Shown: positions 1 to 9,147, counted from the stretch's first letter. The stretch is DNA of 64,000 nucleotides from Microbacterium pumilum (GCF_039530225.1 NZ_BAAAOH010000001.1:1426001-1490000); one strand, 5' to 3'. Translations and numbers: made by a program. The notes: generated from the sequence alone by a model not told the origin.

Positions 1-234
1 GATGACGATGCTCTTGACGACCGGGTGGGCGTCGTACAGCAGCGTGTGCATCGAGCCGATGAAATCAGCGACCGCCGTGCGGCCGACGATCTGCTCACCC
101 GACTCGATCGTCACCCATCGCACATCATCCGTGAAGTACTGGGCGAAGTCACCGCCCGAGATCAGCGCCTGCAGGTACGCATCCATCGTCTGCTTTGTCG
201 CATCGATGGTCAGCGTCGTTGTATCAGGGGACAT
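1..234 (-). CDS. SnoaL-like / NTF2-fold protein, 3' end outside window
   Basis: The first 78 residues of a small alpha+beta-barrel protein of the NTF2-like/SnoaL superfamily are visible; the rest runs off the left edge. The start is the ATG at 234, preceded by a strong GGAGGA Shine-Dalgarno. Visible hallmarks are the N-terminal helix (TMDAYLQALISGGDF), then FAQYFTDDVRWV and the GEQIVGRTAVADFI stretch, which match small polyketide-cyclase-like or ester-cyclase-like proteins. Members act as cyclases, isomerases or simple ligand binders, so the reaction cannot be predicted. It is divergent from yaeQ. The family is confident; the function is not. Confidence 0.8.
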   Translation of the reverse strand, partial: MSPDTTTLTIDATKQTMDAYLQALISGGDFAQYFTDDVRWVTIESGEQIVGRTAVADFIGSMHTLLYDAHPVVKSIVI

Positions 235-369
235 GTCGATTCCTCCTCGGTGCGGCTGCTCCGGTGCGCCCGCGCTTCGAGCTTCAATCTCCTCTTGCAC
301 GCGTCGCCTGTCGAGGGGTGCACCCGCATGGGATCGACCCTCCATCACGACGCCTTAGGCTCGAGCCTT

Positions 370-909
370 ATGGTAGCCGGCGCGACGATGCACACCTTCA
401 CGGTGCAGCTCGCCGATGTCGACCGGGGCGTGTATGACGAGCTCGCGCTCCGCGTCGCACGCCACCCGTCCGAGACCGATGCGTACATGCTGACCCGCGT
501 GCTCGCCTACTGTCTCGAGTTCGAGGAGGGGATCGCCTTCAGCGAGGGCATCTCGTCGACCGACGAGCCTGCCGTGCTCGTGCGCGATCTGACCGGCCGC
601 CTCATCGCATGGATCGAGGTCGGCGCACCGGATGCCGCCCGGCTGCACTACGGCAGCAAGCTGGCCGACCGGACCACGGTCTACACGCATCGCGATCCCG
701 CGAAGGTGATGGCGTCCTGGGCGGGCAAGCAGATCCATCAGGCGGAGTCGATCACGCTCCACAGCTTCGACCCCGGCTTCGTCGACGCCGCCGTCGCTGA
801 GTTGGAACGCCGCAACACCATGACTCTGTCGATCACGGAGCGACAGCTCTACCTCGAGCTCAATGGGGTCGCTCTGACGTCGGCGGTGCACGACCACCAG
901 CTCGAGTAG
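370..909 (+). CDS. yaeQ: YaeQ family protein
   Basis: A 179-residue protein matching the YaeQ family over its whole length. Family signatures include VARHPSETDAYMLTRVLAYC (residues about 29-48), the EGIAFSEGI segment, and the DLTGRLIAWIEVG and HYGSKLADRTTVYTHRD blocks. YaeQ has a PD-(D/E)XK nuclease-like fold; its activity is not established, and enterobacterial YaeQ was once proposed to affect RfaH-independent transcription. I start at ATG 370 because homologues begin just before the HTFTVQLADVDRGVY segment. An in-frame ATG at 328 has a better purine-rich upstream stretch (GAGGGG) and would add 14 residues, so the start is moderately uncertain. It appears monocistronic. Confidence 0.88.
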   Translation: MVAGATMHTFTVQLADVDRGVYDELALRVARHPSETDAYMLTRVLAYCLEFEEGIAFSEGISSTDEPAVLVRDLTGRLIAWIEVGAPDAARLHYGSKLADRTTVYTHRDPAKVMASWAGKQIHQAESITLHSFDPGFVDAAVAELERRNTMTLSITERQLYLELNGVALTSAVHDHQLE

Positions 910-1017
910 ACGGTCGCCGTGAGGTCAGGACGGCGGCTCCGGGACCGAATGCCGCGGTCGCAGCCTGTGGACCGGGACCTGCAGGATCGCTCCTGCGTGC
1001 GCCGATGTTGCAGTATG

Positions 1018-1100
1018 ACATGATACGTAGTACATTTCGAGAACCCACCAAGAACGATGCGCGCGGCCCTTCGGACGAGCGTTGATACGTTACAAAGTCA
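1018..1100 (+). promoter_or_regulatory. Putative control region of the ABC sugar-uptake operon
   Basis: The 209-bp gap before the transporter genes contains ACATGATACGT (1018-1028) and a related TGATACGTT-type copy at about 1083-1091. The first differs at one arm position from the ACAT-N3-ATGT palindrome in the promoter of the divergent catabolic operon (15626-15636), next to the GntR/FCD gene. That suggests, but does not prove, that one GntR regulator controls uptake and catabolism. I cannot place a convincing -35/-10 pair. Confidence 0.35.
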
Positions 1101-1118
1101 GTGATGAGAGGGAACGCA

Positions 1119-2390
1119 ATGAAGCGGACAATGGCGACAGCAGCCTTGGGACTCGGTGTCGCACTCGTGCTCACCGGCTGCGGCGGTGCCGCAACCAGCA
1201 CGCCCAGTGCAAGCGGCGGAGGTGACGAGGAATCGGGCAAGCTCGTCGTCTGGAACTGGGGCAGTGCCGACGAAGCCGCGACGGCCTTCGAAGAGGATGT
1301 CCTCGCCGCCTTCAATGAAAAGCATCCGAACGTCGAGGTCGAGATCGTCTCTCAGCCGTTCGATCAGTACTACACGCTGCTCGGCACGGCGATCGAATCA
1401 GGCACGGGACCCGACCTTGCTCTCTTCAACGGCGGAACGCAGCTGAAGTCGCGTGTCGACATGCTCACGCCCGTCACCGAGGAGCTCGCGGACCTGGAGG
1501 AGACACTGGCCGGTTGGCCGGCCTTCCAGGCGGACGGCGAGACGTACTCGGCGCCGATGTTCCTGCAGGGCTTCCCCATCTACTTCAACAAGGCGATCTT
1601 CGAAGCGGCCGGCCTCGATGCCGACAACCCGCCCACGACCTGGGAGGACCTGACCGCAGCCTGCGACGCGATCCTCGCCGAGACCGACAAGTCGTGCTTC
1701 GCGCTCGGCAACAAGGAGGGTCTCGGCATCGAGTTCTTCCTCTCGGGCTTCGCGTCCGGACTCTTCACACCCGAGGAGTACGACGCGTGGATCGACGGCG
1801 ATCGGGACTGGACGAGCGAGCACGCGACACAGGCCCTGCAACTATGGCAGGACACCTCCGAGCAGGGCTGGTACAACGATGGCGCGAACTCGACAGCGAT
1901 GTTCAACGATTCGTTCGACCTGTTCTCGGCCGGAGAGGCCGCCATGGTCATCGGGCTCACGAGCGGTATCGCGCACTGGAAGCAGTTCGATGAGTTCCTC
2001 GGAAAGGACCTCGGCTTCATGATGCCTGTCACTGTCAACGACGGCACGACTCTCGCGCTTCCGGTCGAGGGTGGCATCGGCTATGGGGTCCTGAACCCCG
2101 ACAAGCTGGACCTGGCCGTTGACTGGATCCGTTCCACCGTCGATCATGACGCCCTGGCCGCGTATTCACTCGCCGGCGGTCAGATCACGTCCGACACGAC
2201 CATCGAGCTCGATACCGACATCCAGTCTGCTCAGGACATCGTGAGCGAACTGCCGGAGTCGAAGCCCCTGCTTCACACCGCGCTGTCGGGTGAGACGCTC
2301 GACCTGCTGCACCGTCTCGGCCAGCAGCTGCTCATCGGTGAAGTGACCGTCGAGGACGCTGCGAGCCAGCTGGCCGACAGCGAAGGCTGA
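1119..2390 (+). CDS. ABC transporter sugar-binding lipoprotein
   Basis: A 423-residue extracellular solute-binding protein (family 1, MalE/UgpB-like) that would capture a carbohydrate outside the membrane and deliver it to the two permeases encoded next. The N-terminus is a lipoprotein signal peptide ending in the lipobox LTGC, with Cys21 as lipidation site, followed by a Ser/Gly-rich linker. The mature start LVVWNWGSADEA and the later FLQGFPIYFNKAIFEAAGLD and NPPTTWEDL blocks are typical of the family. ATG 1119 is chosen over GTG 1101 because GAGAGGGA lies at proper spacing and the hydrophobic core begins right after it. The stop overlaps the next start (TGATG). No ATPase gene is nearby, so the importer probably uses a shared MsiK/UgpC-type ATPase encoded elsewhere. 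Confidence 0.93.
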   Translation: MKRTMATAALGLGVALVLTGCGGAATSTPSASGGGDEESGKLVVWNWGSADEAATAFEEDVLAAFNEKHPNVEVEIVSQPFDQYYTLLGTAIESGTGPDLALFNGGTQLKSRVDMLTPVTEELADLEETLAGWPAFQADGETYSAPMFLQGFPIYFNKAIFEAAGLDADNPPTTWEDLTAACDAILAETDKSCFALGNKEGLGIEFFLSGFASGLFTPEEYDAWIDGDRDWTSEHATQALQLWQDTSEQGWYNDGANSTAMFNDSFDLFSAGEAAMVIGLTSGIAHWKQFDEFLGKDLGFMMPVTVNDGTTLALPVEGGIGYGVLNPDKLDLAVDWIRSTVDHDALAAYSLAGGQITSDTTIELDTDIQSAQDIVSELPESKPLLHTALSGETLDLLHRLGQQLLIGEVTVEDAASQLADSEG

Positions 2391-3343
2391 TGGCCGTCGA
2401 CACCACCTCGACCCGGAGCCTGGTCCTCGCGGACCGGGCTCCGGGCCGGTCGCGCAAGACGAAGGTTCCTCGCCGCAAGCGCCCCTGGAACTCCGAGCGC
2501 ATCATCCCCTACCTGATGGTCGCGCCCGTTCTGCTGATCCTCCTCGTCTTCCGGATCTACCCACTGCTGCTCGGCGTCAACTTCTCGTTCACCGGCGATC
2601 GCGAGCTCAACGGGGTCTTCGTCGGCCTCGACAACTACGTGACGCTCCTCGGCGATGAGCGCTTCCAGGCGTCGGCGCGCAACGTCCTCGTCGTGCTGCT
2701 GTTCGTTCCCATCGAGGTGTTCGTCGCCGGGATCCTCGCCACGTTCATCTTCCTGAGCGTGCCAGGGCACCGCTTCTACCGCAGCGTCTACTTCCTGCCC
2801 GTGGTGCTGTCGCCGATCATCATCGGCGCGATCTTCAACATCGTCCTCGGCGCGAACGGGCCTCTGAACGGCATCGGCGAGTCCATCGGGCTTCCCACGG
2901 TCGACTGGCTCGGCCAGACCTTCACGGCACTGCCCAGCGTTCTGACGGTCCACATCTGGGCGACGTTCGGCATGGCGATGGTGATCTTCCTTGCGGGCCT
3001 CTCGACCCTCGATCAGCAGCTGCTGGATGCCGCGAAGATCGACGGCGCGAACCTCCGGCAGTCGATCGTGCACGTGATCATCCCGGGGCTCAGCCAGACC
3101 ATCGTGTTCGTGTTCGTCACCACCACGATCGGCATGCTCACCGGGCTGTTCGGCCTGCTGTACACGATGACCGCGGGCGGACCCGGCGCCGCGTCATACC
3201 TGCCCGAATTCCTCATCTGGAAGCTCAACGGCGAGGCGCGCCCCGCGCTCGCATCGGCGGCATCCGTGTTCCTGCTGGTGATCGTGCTCGTCATCGGCTT
3301 GATCCAGATCCGCATCCTGCGGCGCGCGACCAAGGAGGTCTGA
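2390..3343 (+). CDS. ABC sugar transporter permease (MalF/UgpA type)
   Basis: A 317-residue inner-membrane permease with six predicted transmembrane segments after a basic cytoplasmic N-terminus of about 38 residues. The first helix is IPYLMVAPVLLILLVF. The EAA loop that docks on the ATPase is seen at about residues 213-233 (DAAKIDGANL, then IIPGL). Its start ATG shares its A with the stop of the binding-protein gene, and its own stop overlaps the next permease start (TGATG), so the three genes are translationally coupled. The family takes up oligosaccharides, sugar alcohols or glycosides; context with a beta-helix carbohydrate-active enzyme and a sugar-acid pathway points to a plant-derived glycan fragment. 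Confidence 0.93.
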   Translation: MAVDTTSTRSLVLADRAPGRSRKTKVPRRKRPWNSERIIPYLMVAPVLLILLVFRIYPLLLGVNFSFTGDRELNGVFVGLDNYVTLLGDERFQASARNVLVVLLFVPIEVFVAGILATFIFLSVPGHRFYRSVYFLPVVLSPIIIGAIFNIVLGANGPLNGIGESIGLPTVDWLGQTFTALPSVLTVHIWATFGMAMVIFLAGLSTLDQQLLDAAKIDGANLRQSIVHVIIPGLSQTIVFVFVTTTIGMLTGLFGLLYTMTAGGPGAASYLPEFLIWKLNGEARPALASAASVFLLVIVLVIGLIQIRILRRATKEV

Positions 3344-4170
3344 TGCGCAAGGAGAAGCTCAGCCGGTGGCTTCTGGCCATCCCCATGATGATCCTCGCGA
3401 TCGCGACGATCTACCCGATGGTGTACGCCGTCAACATCTCGCTGAAGTCGCGGCGGGAGTACGTGCTGGACCGTCTCGGCCCGACGACCGAGATCATGTT
3501 CTCGAACTATGTGGATGCCTGGGTGCAGGCCGACATGGGCCGGTACTACATCAACTCGATCATCGTGACCGTGGCATCGGTCGCCATCATCCTGCTGCTC
3601 TCGTCGATGGCCGGCTATTCGCTCAGTCATCTGACCTTCCGCGGGAGCCGCGTCGCGTTCCTGCTGATCCTCGCAACGATGATGGTGCCGTTCCAGGTGA
3701 TCATGGTGCCCCTGATCAAGGTCCTGAGCGACATGGGCCTGCTCGACTCGTATCTGGGTCTGATCACCGCCTACGTGTCGCAGTTCCTGCCGTTCACGGT
3801 GTTCTTCATGACGGCGTACTATCACGGCATCCCGAAGGAGATCACCGAAGCCGCCCGCGTCGACGGGAACGGACTCTGGGGAGTGTGGGGGCGCATCATG
3901 CTCCCGATCGGACGCCCGGCGCTGCTGTCGATGGGCATCCTGAACGCGCTCTTCTGCTGGAACGACATCCTGATCGCACTGCTGATCATGCAGTCTCCGG
4001 CGAACCGCACTGTCATGGTGGGGGTCAGCGCGCTGCGCGGTCAGTACCCCGACAACGTGCCCACCTACCTCGCCGGAATTCTGCTGGTCGTGCTGCCGCT
4101 CGTCGTGGTCTACATCATCTTCCAGCGTCAGATCACCGCCGGAGTCACCGCCGGCGCCACGAAGGGCTAG
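3343..4170 (+). CDS. ABC sugar transporter permease (MalG/UgpE type)
   Basis: A 275-residue membrane permease forming the second half of the heterodimeric channel. The first helix (LLAIPMMILAIATIYPMVYAV) follows a short basic N-terminus. The EAA loop is visible at about residues 169-190 (EAARVDGNGLWG, then IMLPIGRP). Six transmembrane segments are apparent and the length is normal. It is coupled by overlap to the upstream permease and followed after 12 bp by the beta-helix gene, whose start it probably shares a transcript with. Confidence 0.93.
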   Translation: MRKEKLSRWLLAIPMMILAIATIYPMVYAVNISLKSRREYVLDRLGPTTEIMFSNYVDAWVQADMGRYYINSIIVTVASVAIILLLSSMAGYSLSHLTFRGSRVAFLLILATMMVPFQVIMVPLIKVLSDMGLLDSYLGLITAYVSQFLPFTVFFMTAYYHGIPKEITEAARVDGNGLWGVWGRIMLPIGRPALLSMGILNALFCWNDILIALLIMQSPANRTVMVGVSALRGQYPDNVPTYLAGILLVVLPLVVVYIIFQRQITAGVTAGATKG

Positions 4171-4182
4171 AGAGAGCTGCGA

Positions 4183-6306
4183 ATGCCCACCGATCGGCTT
4201 GAAGTCTTCATCGGACCCCACGGCTCGCATCACGGCATCGGTTCGAGAGGCTATCCGGTCCGTGAGCTTGCACAGGCGATGGCGCTCGTTCGAGGTCGCC
4301 GCGACCCCGGGCAGGACGCCGTCATCTGGGTCTTCCCAGGGACCTACCGAATCGCCGAGACGCTCGTTCTCGGTCCGGATGACTCCCACACGACGGTCGC
4401 GGCGATCGGCGGCGGCGACGTCGTCTTCGACGGATCCGTGAGGATCACCGATTGGGAGGAGATCTCGATCGCCGATCGCACCGTGTGGGCGGCGGCCGTG
4501 CCAGAGCGCGGCTTCGTCAGCCTCTACGCCGACGGTGAGCGACGGAACCGGCCGCGTTACCCCCGAACCGGTGAGCTCAGGATGCTCGATCAAGAAGGCC
4601 TCGACGTGACGGCCGACTTCGACGGCACGCTCTTCGATGGTGCCGACCGGTTCATCGCCGAGCCCGGCGACATCCCCGAGCTCGCCGATCCATCGGCGGT
4701 GGAGGTGGTGGTCCCGCACTTCTGGGTGCAGGAGCGGATGCCGATCCACTCGATCGACCGTGCGTCCGGTCTCGTCACCTCGACGCGGCGCAGCATCTTC
4801 GCCCTCCGCGACGACGCCGCCGAGCGCTTTGCCCGATACTGGCTCGACAACGTCGCCGAGGCTTTCGGCGAAGTCCCGGGAGAGTGGTACCTCGATCGCT
4901 CCGGGGTTCTCACCGGAGAGCCCCGACTGCTCTACGCGCCCTTCGCGGACGAGTCGATCGAGAGCACCGTCATCACGGTGCCGGCGATCGAGCAGTTCGT
5001 CCGAGTGGTGGGGGATGCGGCATCCGGGGCGGTCGTTCGCCGCATCCGGTTCGAAGGGATCACGTTCACCGGTGGCGGCTTCGAGGAGCTTCCCGCGGCT
5101 CGTGCGCCGTTCGGGGTGCGCGAGGACGAGCTTCTTCCGACCGACGTCGACTTCGCCGCATCCGTGCAGGGCGCCACCGAAGCGACCGCTGCCGTGAGCT
5201 TCGCGGGCGCCCGCGACTGCGCGTTCATCGGTGGCGGGGTGCGGCGCGTGGACGGCTATGCGATCGAGCTGACGGATGGCAGCCGCGGCAACGTGATCAG
5301 CGGGGCCGACCTGTATGACCTTGGCGCAGGGGCCATCAGGGTATCCGGAGACGGCAGTGAATCGTCGCCGCTCTTCAGCCAGAGCAACGAGGTGAGCGAC
5401 TGCGAGATCCATCGCGGGGGCCGGGTCTACCCGAACGCCGTGGCCGTGCTGTTCCAGCACGGTGCGGACAACGTGATCGCCCACAACGCGATCCATGACT
5501 TCTTCTACACGGGCATCTCCGTGGGCTGGTCATGGGACTACGTGCGCAACGCGTCCGGTGGGAACGACATCGCGTTCAACCACCTCTACGACATCGGCCA
5601 GGGCCGGCTCAACGACACCGGTGCGATCTACCTGCTGGGAATCGCCCCTGGCACGCGGGTTCGCGGCAATCACATCCACGACGTCCGCTGCCGCAACTAC
5701 GGCGGGTGGGGGATCTATCTCGATCAGGGCTCGTCGCACGTCGTCATCGAGGGCAACGTGGTGCACGACTGCAGCCATCAGGCATTCCACGTGAACTACG
5801 GCCGAGAGAACACGGTGCGCCACAATGTCTTCGCCTACGGCGGCGAGAGCCAGGTGGCGATCACCAAGCCCGAGGCGCATCTGCCCTTCACGTTCCAGCA
5901 CAACATCGTCGTGGGGGCGGGCACGCCGGCGTTCGCCGGGCGCAGCGATCATCGCGACATCCGCAATCTCACGCTCGAGAGCGACCTGAACCTGTACTGG
6001 GATGAGGCGCCGATCGAGGGAGCGCGCTTCGCTGCGAACGGGGGGTACTCCGCCGAGATGGAGTGGCGAATCCTCGAGGGGTGTGACGATGTGTGGCGCG
6101 ATGCGGGTCGCGATCGGCACTCGAAATTCGACGACCCCCGATTCGTCGATGCGGCGGGCCGCGACTTCCGCGTGCGCCCTGGCGGACCCGCAGATGAACT
6201 CGGGATCCGCGTGCCGGACGTGTCTCGCGCCGGCCCGCGCCCGGCCTCCGAACGCTCGCATCCTGCACTCGGGCTGGCCCTGCCCGACAGCGCGATAGAG
6301 GACTGA
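4183..6306 (+). CDS. Right-handed beta-helix carbohydrate-active enzyme, cytoplasmic
   Basis: A 707-residue protein of the pectate-lyase-like parallel beta-helix superfamily. Residues about 40-110 hold the opening helix turns (AVIWVFPGTYRIAETLVLG), and residues about 330-580 contain repeated NVISG, NVIAHNAIHDF, RVRGNHIHDV and HVVIEGNVVHDCS rungs. The NRPRYPRTG block near residue 120 resembles beta-helix glycoside hydrolases such as GH141/GH120 relatives, but I cannot assign a CAZy family by eye. There is no signal peptide, so it should act in the cytoplasm on the imported oligosaccharide. The gene follows the permeases by 12 bp with only a weak GAGAGAGCTG ribosome site, supporting one operon. 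It could be a glycosidase, lyase or epimerase. Confidence 0.85.
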   Translation: MPTDRLEVFIGPHGSHHGIGSRGYPVRELAQAMALVRGRRDPGQDAVIWVFPGTYRIAETLVLGPDDSHTTVAAIGGGDVVFDGSVRITDWEEISIADRTVWAAAVPERGFVSLYADGERRNRPRYPRTGELRMLDQEGLDVTADFDGTLFDGADRFIAEPGDIPELADPSAVEVVVPHFWVQERMPIHSIDRASGLVTSTRRSIFALRDDAAERFARYWLDNVAEAFGEVPGEWYLDRSGVLTGEPRLLYAPFADESIESTVITVPAIEQFVRVVGDAASGAVVRRIRFEGITFTGGGFEELPAARAPFGVREDELLPTDVDFAASVQGATEATAAVSFAGARDCAFIGGGVRRVDGYAIELTDGSRGNVISGADLYDLGAGAIRVSGDGSESSPLFSQSNEVSDCEIHRGGRVYPNAVAVLFQHGADNVIAHNAIHDFFYTGISVGWSWDYVRNASGGNDIAFNHLYDIGQGRLNDTGAIYLLGIAPGTRVRGNHIHDVRCRNYGGWGIYLDQGSSHVVIEGNVVHDCSHQAFHVNYGRENTVRHNVFAYGGESQVAITKPEAHLPFTFQHNIVVGAGTPAFAGRSDHRDIRNLTLESDLNLYWDEAPIEGARFAANGGYSAEMEWRILEGCDDVWRDAGRDRHSKFDDPRFVDAAGRDFRVRPGGPADELGIRVPDVSRAGPRPASERSHPALGLALPDSAIED

Positions 6307-6357
6307 CGCGGCGTTACCCGGCGCCGAGTTTGGCGCCTGGCGCCCGCGTGTGCCGTT

Positions 6358-6435
6358 GAACCCACCCGATTCAGCGCGAACCCACCCGTTCTGGGCGCGA
6401 GGACGAGTGGGTTCGAGCGGAGACGCGTGGGTTCG
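6358..6435. repeat. Nested double inverted repeat between convergent genes
   Basis: Two copies of GAACCCACCCG (6358-6368 and 6378-6388) are followed by two reverse-complement copies of the form GTGGGTTCG (6407-6415 and 6427-6435). The outer and inner pairs can fold into one long stem or two alternative stems. It sits exactly between the convergent beta-helix gene and the aldehyde dehydrogenase gene, so it may act as a bidirectional terminator. It has no T-tract. Confidence 0.6.
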
Positions 6436-6448
6436 GGTCGAGAGGGCG

Positions 6449-7960
6449 TCAGGCGGATGCGGCGAGCTCGAGCACTCCGTCGACCCGGCGAGGCACGTCG
6501 GCCGCGCCGTCGCGCAGCTCCTCCGGGAGCACCGCCTCCGGCGCATCCTGCCAGGCGAGTGGTCGAAGGAATCGGCGTATCGCCGAGATGCCGACCGAGG
6601 TGTGCTGTGTATTCGTCGCGGGCCAAGGACCGCCGTGGTGCATGCCCCACGACACCCGCACGCCGGTCGGGTAGCCGTTGTAGACGATGCGGCCGACGAG
6701 GTCCTGCACCTCGGAGGCCAGGGTCGCGACGAGGTCGCTCTCGCTTGCTTCGCCGTGGATGGTCGCGGTGAGCGAGCCCGGTATCGCCTCCAGGGCGATC
6801 CGCACCTCGTCGACCTCGCGATAGCGGGCGATCACGATCAGCGGGCCGAACGCCTCTTCGGCCACTGCCGCGGTGACATCCGCGGCGTCGATCTCCAACA
6901 CCGCGGGAGACAGCGTGAATCCGTCGGCTCCGGTATGCGGCGCCACGAGGCTGCGCGCCTTGCCGTCATCGATCAGCCGCTCGCGGATCTCATCGAACGC
7001 GCCGAGGATGCGCGAGTTGAGCAGGGCCTGCGGCGCGGCATCCTGCGCGCGCGCGACGATCGCGTCGACGATGCCGCCGGCCTCGGCGGGCAGGAACGCG
7101 ATGCCGGGCTTCGTGCACAGCTGTCCGGCTGATCCGGTGAACGACGTGAACAGGCCGTCCGCGATCGCGTCGGCGCGTGCGCTCGCCGCGTCGGGCGTGA
7201 CGATGAGCGGGTTGAGGCTCGACAGCTCGCCGAAGAACGGGATCGGCGTCTCGCGCTGGTCGATGATCTCCTGCAGGATGCGCCCCGTCGAGAGCGAGCC
7301 GGTGAACCCTACGGCGGCGATCGCGGGGTCGGCGACGAGCGCTGCGCCGGCGGCCTGGCCGTAGACGATGCCGAGCGTATGAGCGGGGGCGCCGTAGGCC
7401 GCGGCCGCGTCGGCGAGGGCGCTGAACGAGCGCTGCGAAGTGAGCGGATGCGAGCTGTGCGCCTTGATGACCACGGGGTTGCCCGCGGCGAGTGCCGAGG
7501 CCGTGTCACCACCCACCACCGAGAACGCGAACGGGAAGTTGCTGGACCCGAACACGGCGATGGGCCCGATCGGCACCAGCATGCGCCGCACGTCGGGTCC
7601 GGGACCCATCGGGGTGGATGCCGCATGGTCGATGATCGCCTCGAGGTAGCCGCCCTCATCGACGGCGTCGGCGAAGAGCCGGAACTGGAAGGCGCTGCGG
7701 GTCAGCTCGGTGTTCAACCGCGCCTCGGCGAGGCCGGTCTCCGCCATCGCCGTCTCGACCAGCTCGACCCGTCGCTCTTCGAGCGCGTCGGCGAGGGCGC
7801 GCAGCAGACCGGCACGCCAGACCCTCGGATATGCGCGGAGCGCGCGGAACGCCTCTGCGGCGGCGGAGGCCAGCGCACCCACTTCGGCCGCAGACGTCGG
7901 TTCGATACCCGTCGACGTGGCCGCTCCGGTGCGCGGGTCGGTGGTGGTGAGGGTGCTCAT
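6449..7960 (-). CDS. Aldehyde dehydrogenase, 2-oxoglutaric semialdehyde dehydrogenase type
   Basis: A 503-residue NAD(P)-dependent aldehyde dehydrogenase. The Rossmann block GPIAVFGSSNFPFAFSVVGG (about 132-151), the general base in GELSSLNP (Glu245) and the catalytic cysteine in GSAGQLCTKPG (Cys282) are all present. The sequence style matches the NADP+ branch that includes ketoglutaric-semialdehyde dehydrogenases, the last enzyme of oxidative pentose and sugar-acid (Weimberg) routes. Its ATG overlaps the TGA of the FAH-family gene, making it the last cistron of the operon that begins at 15582. The predicted product is 2-oxoglutarate if the pathway assignment is right; otherwise another semialdehyde is oxidised. 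Confidence 0.9.
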   Translation of the reverse strand: MSTLTTTDPRTGAATSTGIEPTSAAEVGALASAAAEAFRALRAYPRVWRAGLLRALADALEERRVELVETAMAETGLAEARLNTELTRSAFQFRLFADAVDEGGYLEAIIDHAASTPMGPGPDVRRMLVPIGPIAVFGSSNFPFAFSVVGGDTASALAAGNPVVIKAHSSHPLTSQRSFSALADAAAAYGAPAHTLGIVYGQAAGAALVADPAIAAVGFTGSLSTGRILQEIIDQRETPIPFFGELSSLNPLIVTPDAASARADAIADGLFTSFTGSAGQLCTKPGIAFLPAEAGGIVDAIVARAQDAAPQALLNSRILGAFDEIRERLIDDGKARSLVAPHTGADGFTLSPAVLEIDAADVTAAVAEEAFGPLIVIARYREVDEVRIALEAIPGSLTATIHGEASESDLVATLASEVQDLVGRIVYNGYPTGVRVSWGMHHGGPWPATNTQHTSVGISAIRRFLRPLAWQDAPEAVLPEELRDGAADVPRRVDGVLELAASA

Positions 7961-9147
7961 GCTGCTCCGATCAGTCCGCGTGCCGCGAGATTCGTGATGA
8001 GGGCGCCGATGCCGAACTCCCACGCCGGCAGCTGCTCGCTTCGCCGCACCCGATTCACGAGCGTGCCGAGGCGCGGCGATGAGATGCGCACGATGTCGTC
8101 GAGGTGGTGCGTGAAGCCGCGCCCGACGTCGTCTCGATCGTCGATCGGCGCGAACATCGTGCCGAGATACAGCACCAGGCCGTCGGGGTACTGGTGGTGC
8201 GCGCCGAGCGCCTGATCGGAGAGATCCGCGGGGTCGCGGCTGATCTGCGCCATGTGCGAGCTCGCGGTCATGGTGAAGCCGTCGGTGCCGTCGACCGTGA
8301 GGGTGACGGTCTCGGCCCGCACGTCGTCGAGCGTGAAAGAGGCGTCGAACAGCCGGATGACGGGACCGACCGAGGCGGAGGCGTTGTTGTCCTTCGCGTG
8401 CCCGAGCAGCAGCGCCGAGCGGCCCTCGATGTCGCGCAGGTTGACGTCGTTTCCGAGAGTCGCGCCGACGATCGCGCCGGCGGACGAGACGACGAGCACG
8501 ACCTCGGGCTCGGGATTGTTCCACTCCGAGTCGGATCGGATGCCGACATCCACACCCGTGCCGACGGTCGCGAGCACGGGGGCCTTCGTGAAGATCTCTG
8601 CGTCCGGTCCGATTCCGACTTCGAGGTACTGACTCCACAGGCCCTCGCCGATCAGGTACTCCTTGAGCCGCACGGCCTCCGGCGACCCGGGTACGAGCTC
8701 GCTCAGTTCGCTGCCCACCGCGTCGAGCACCGATGCTCGCACACCCTGCGCCGCATCGGCATCGCCGCGCGCCTTCTCTTCGATGATGCGCTCGAGCATC
8801 GACACCGGGAACGTGACGCCCGCGGCTTTCACGACGTGCAGGTCGATCGGCGAGAGCAGCCACGGCAGCGAGACGTCGCGAGTGTCGGGATCTGTGTTGC
8901 GGATGAGCGCCTCCAGAGAACCGAGCACCGGACCCGCCGCGGATGCCGTCGCAGCGGCCGGATCGGACGCCTCGGTGAGCGTGCTCATCGTCGCGAACGA
9001 AGACGAGAGGTCGACGACATCCGCCCCCCGGACGACGACTACGCTCGGTCCTCCCGCCGCCGGATCCCACGCTCGTCCCACGAGCAGCGCCTGGTCGGCA
9101 TCGTCGGGAAGTGTCGCGGCGACACCGCCGGTCCAATCGGTGGTCAT
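7957..9147 (-). CDS. FAH-family 2-keto-3-deoxy sugar-acid dehydratase (XylX-like)
   Basis: A 396-residue fumarylacetoacetate-hydrolase-fold protein. Metal-ligand blocks EWNNPEPEVVLVV and GATLGNDVNLRDIEG and the downstream AKDNNASASVGPVIRLFD resemble the XylX group, which dehydrates 2-keto-3-deoxy-xylonate or -arabinonate to 2-oxoglutaric semialdehyde. The start ATG at 9147 has a clear GGAGAA site. It is separated by 60 bp from the upstream hydratase gene and overlaps the aldehyde dehydrogenase that would use its product. Other FAH members cleave C-C bonds in acylpyruvates, so hydrolysis is the alternative. Confidence 0.87.
   Translation of the reverse strand: MTTDWTGGVAATLPDDADQALLVGRAWDPAAGGPSVVVVRGADVVDLSSSFATMSTLTEASDPAAATASAAGPVLGSLEALIRNTDPDTRDVSLPWLLSPIDLHVVKAAGVTFPVSMLERIIEEKARGDADAAQGVRASVLDAVGSELSELVPGSPEAVRLKEYLIGEGLWSQYLEVGIGPDAEIFTKAPVLATVGTGVDVGIRSDSEWNNPEPEVVLVVSSAGAIVGATLGNDVNLRDIEGRSALLLGHAKDNNASASVGPVIRLFDASFTLDDVRAETVTLTVDGTDGFTMTASSHMAQISRDPADLSDQALGAHHQYPDGLVLYLGTMFAPIDDRDDVGRGFTHHLDDIVRISSPRLGTLVNRVRRSEQLPAWEFGIGALITNLAARGLIGAA

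Noticed and set aside
3013..5496. Long minus-strand open frame across the second permease and beta-helix genes
   Set aside because: Shadow frame with His/Asp/Arg-rich low-complexity translation and no domain; the plus-strand genes have clear motifs.
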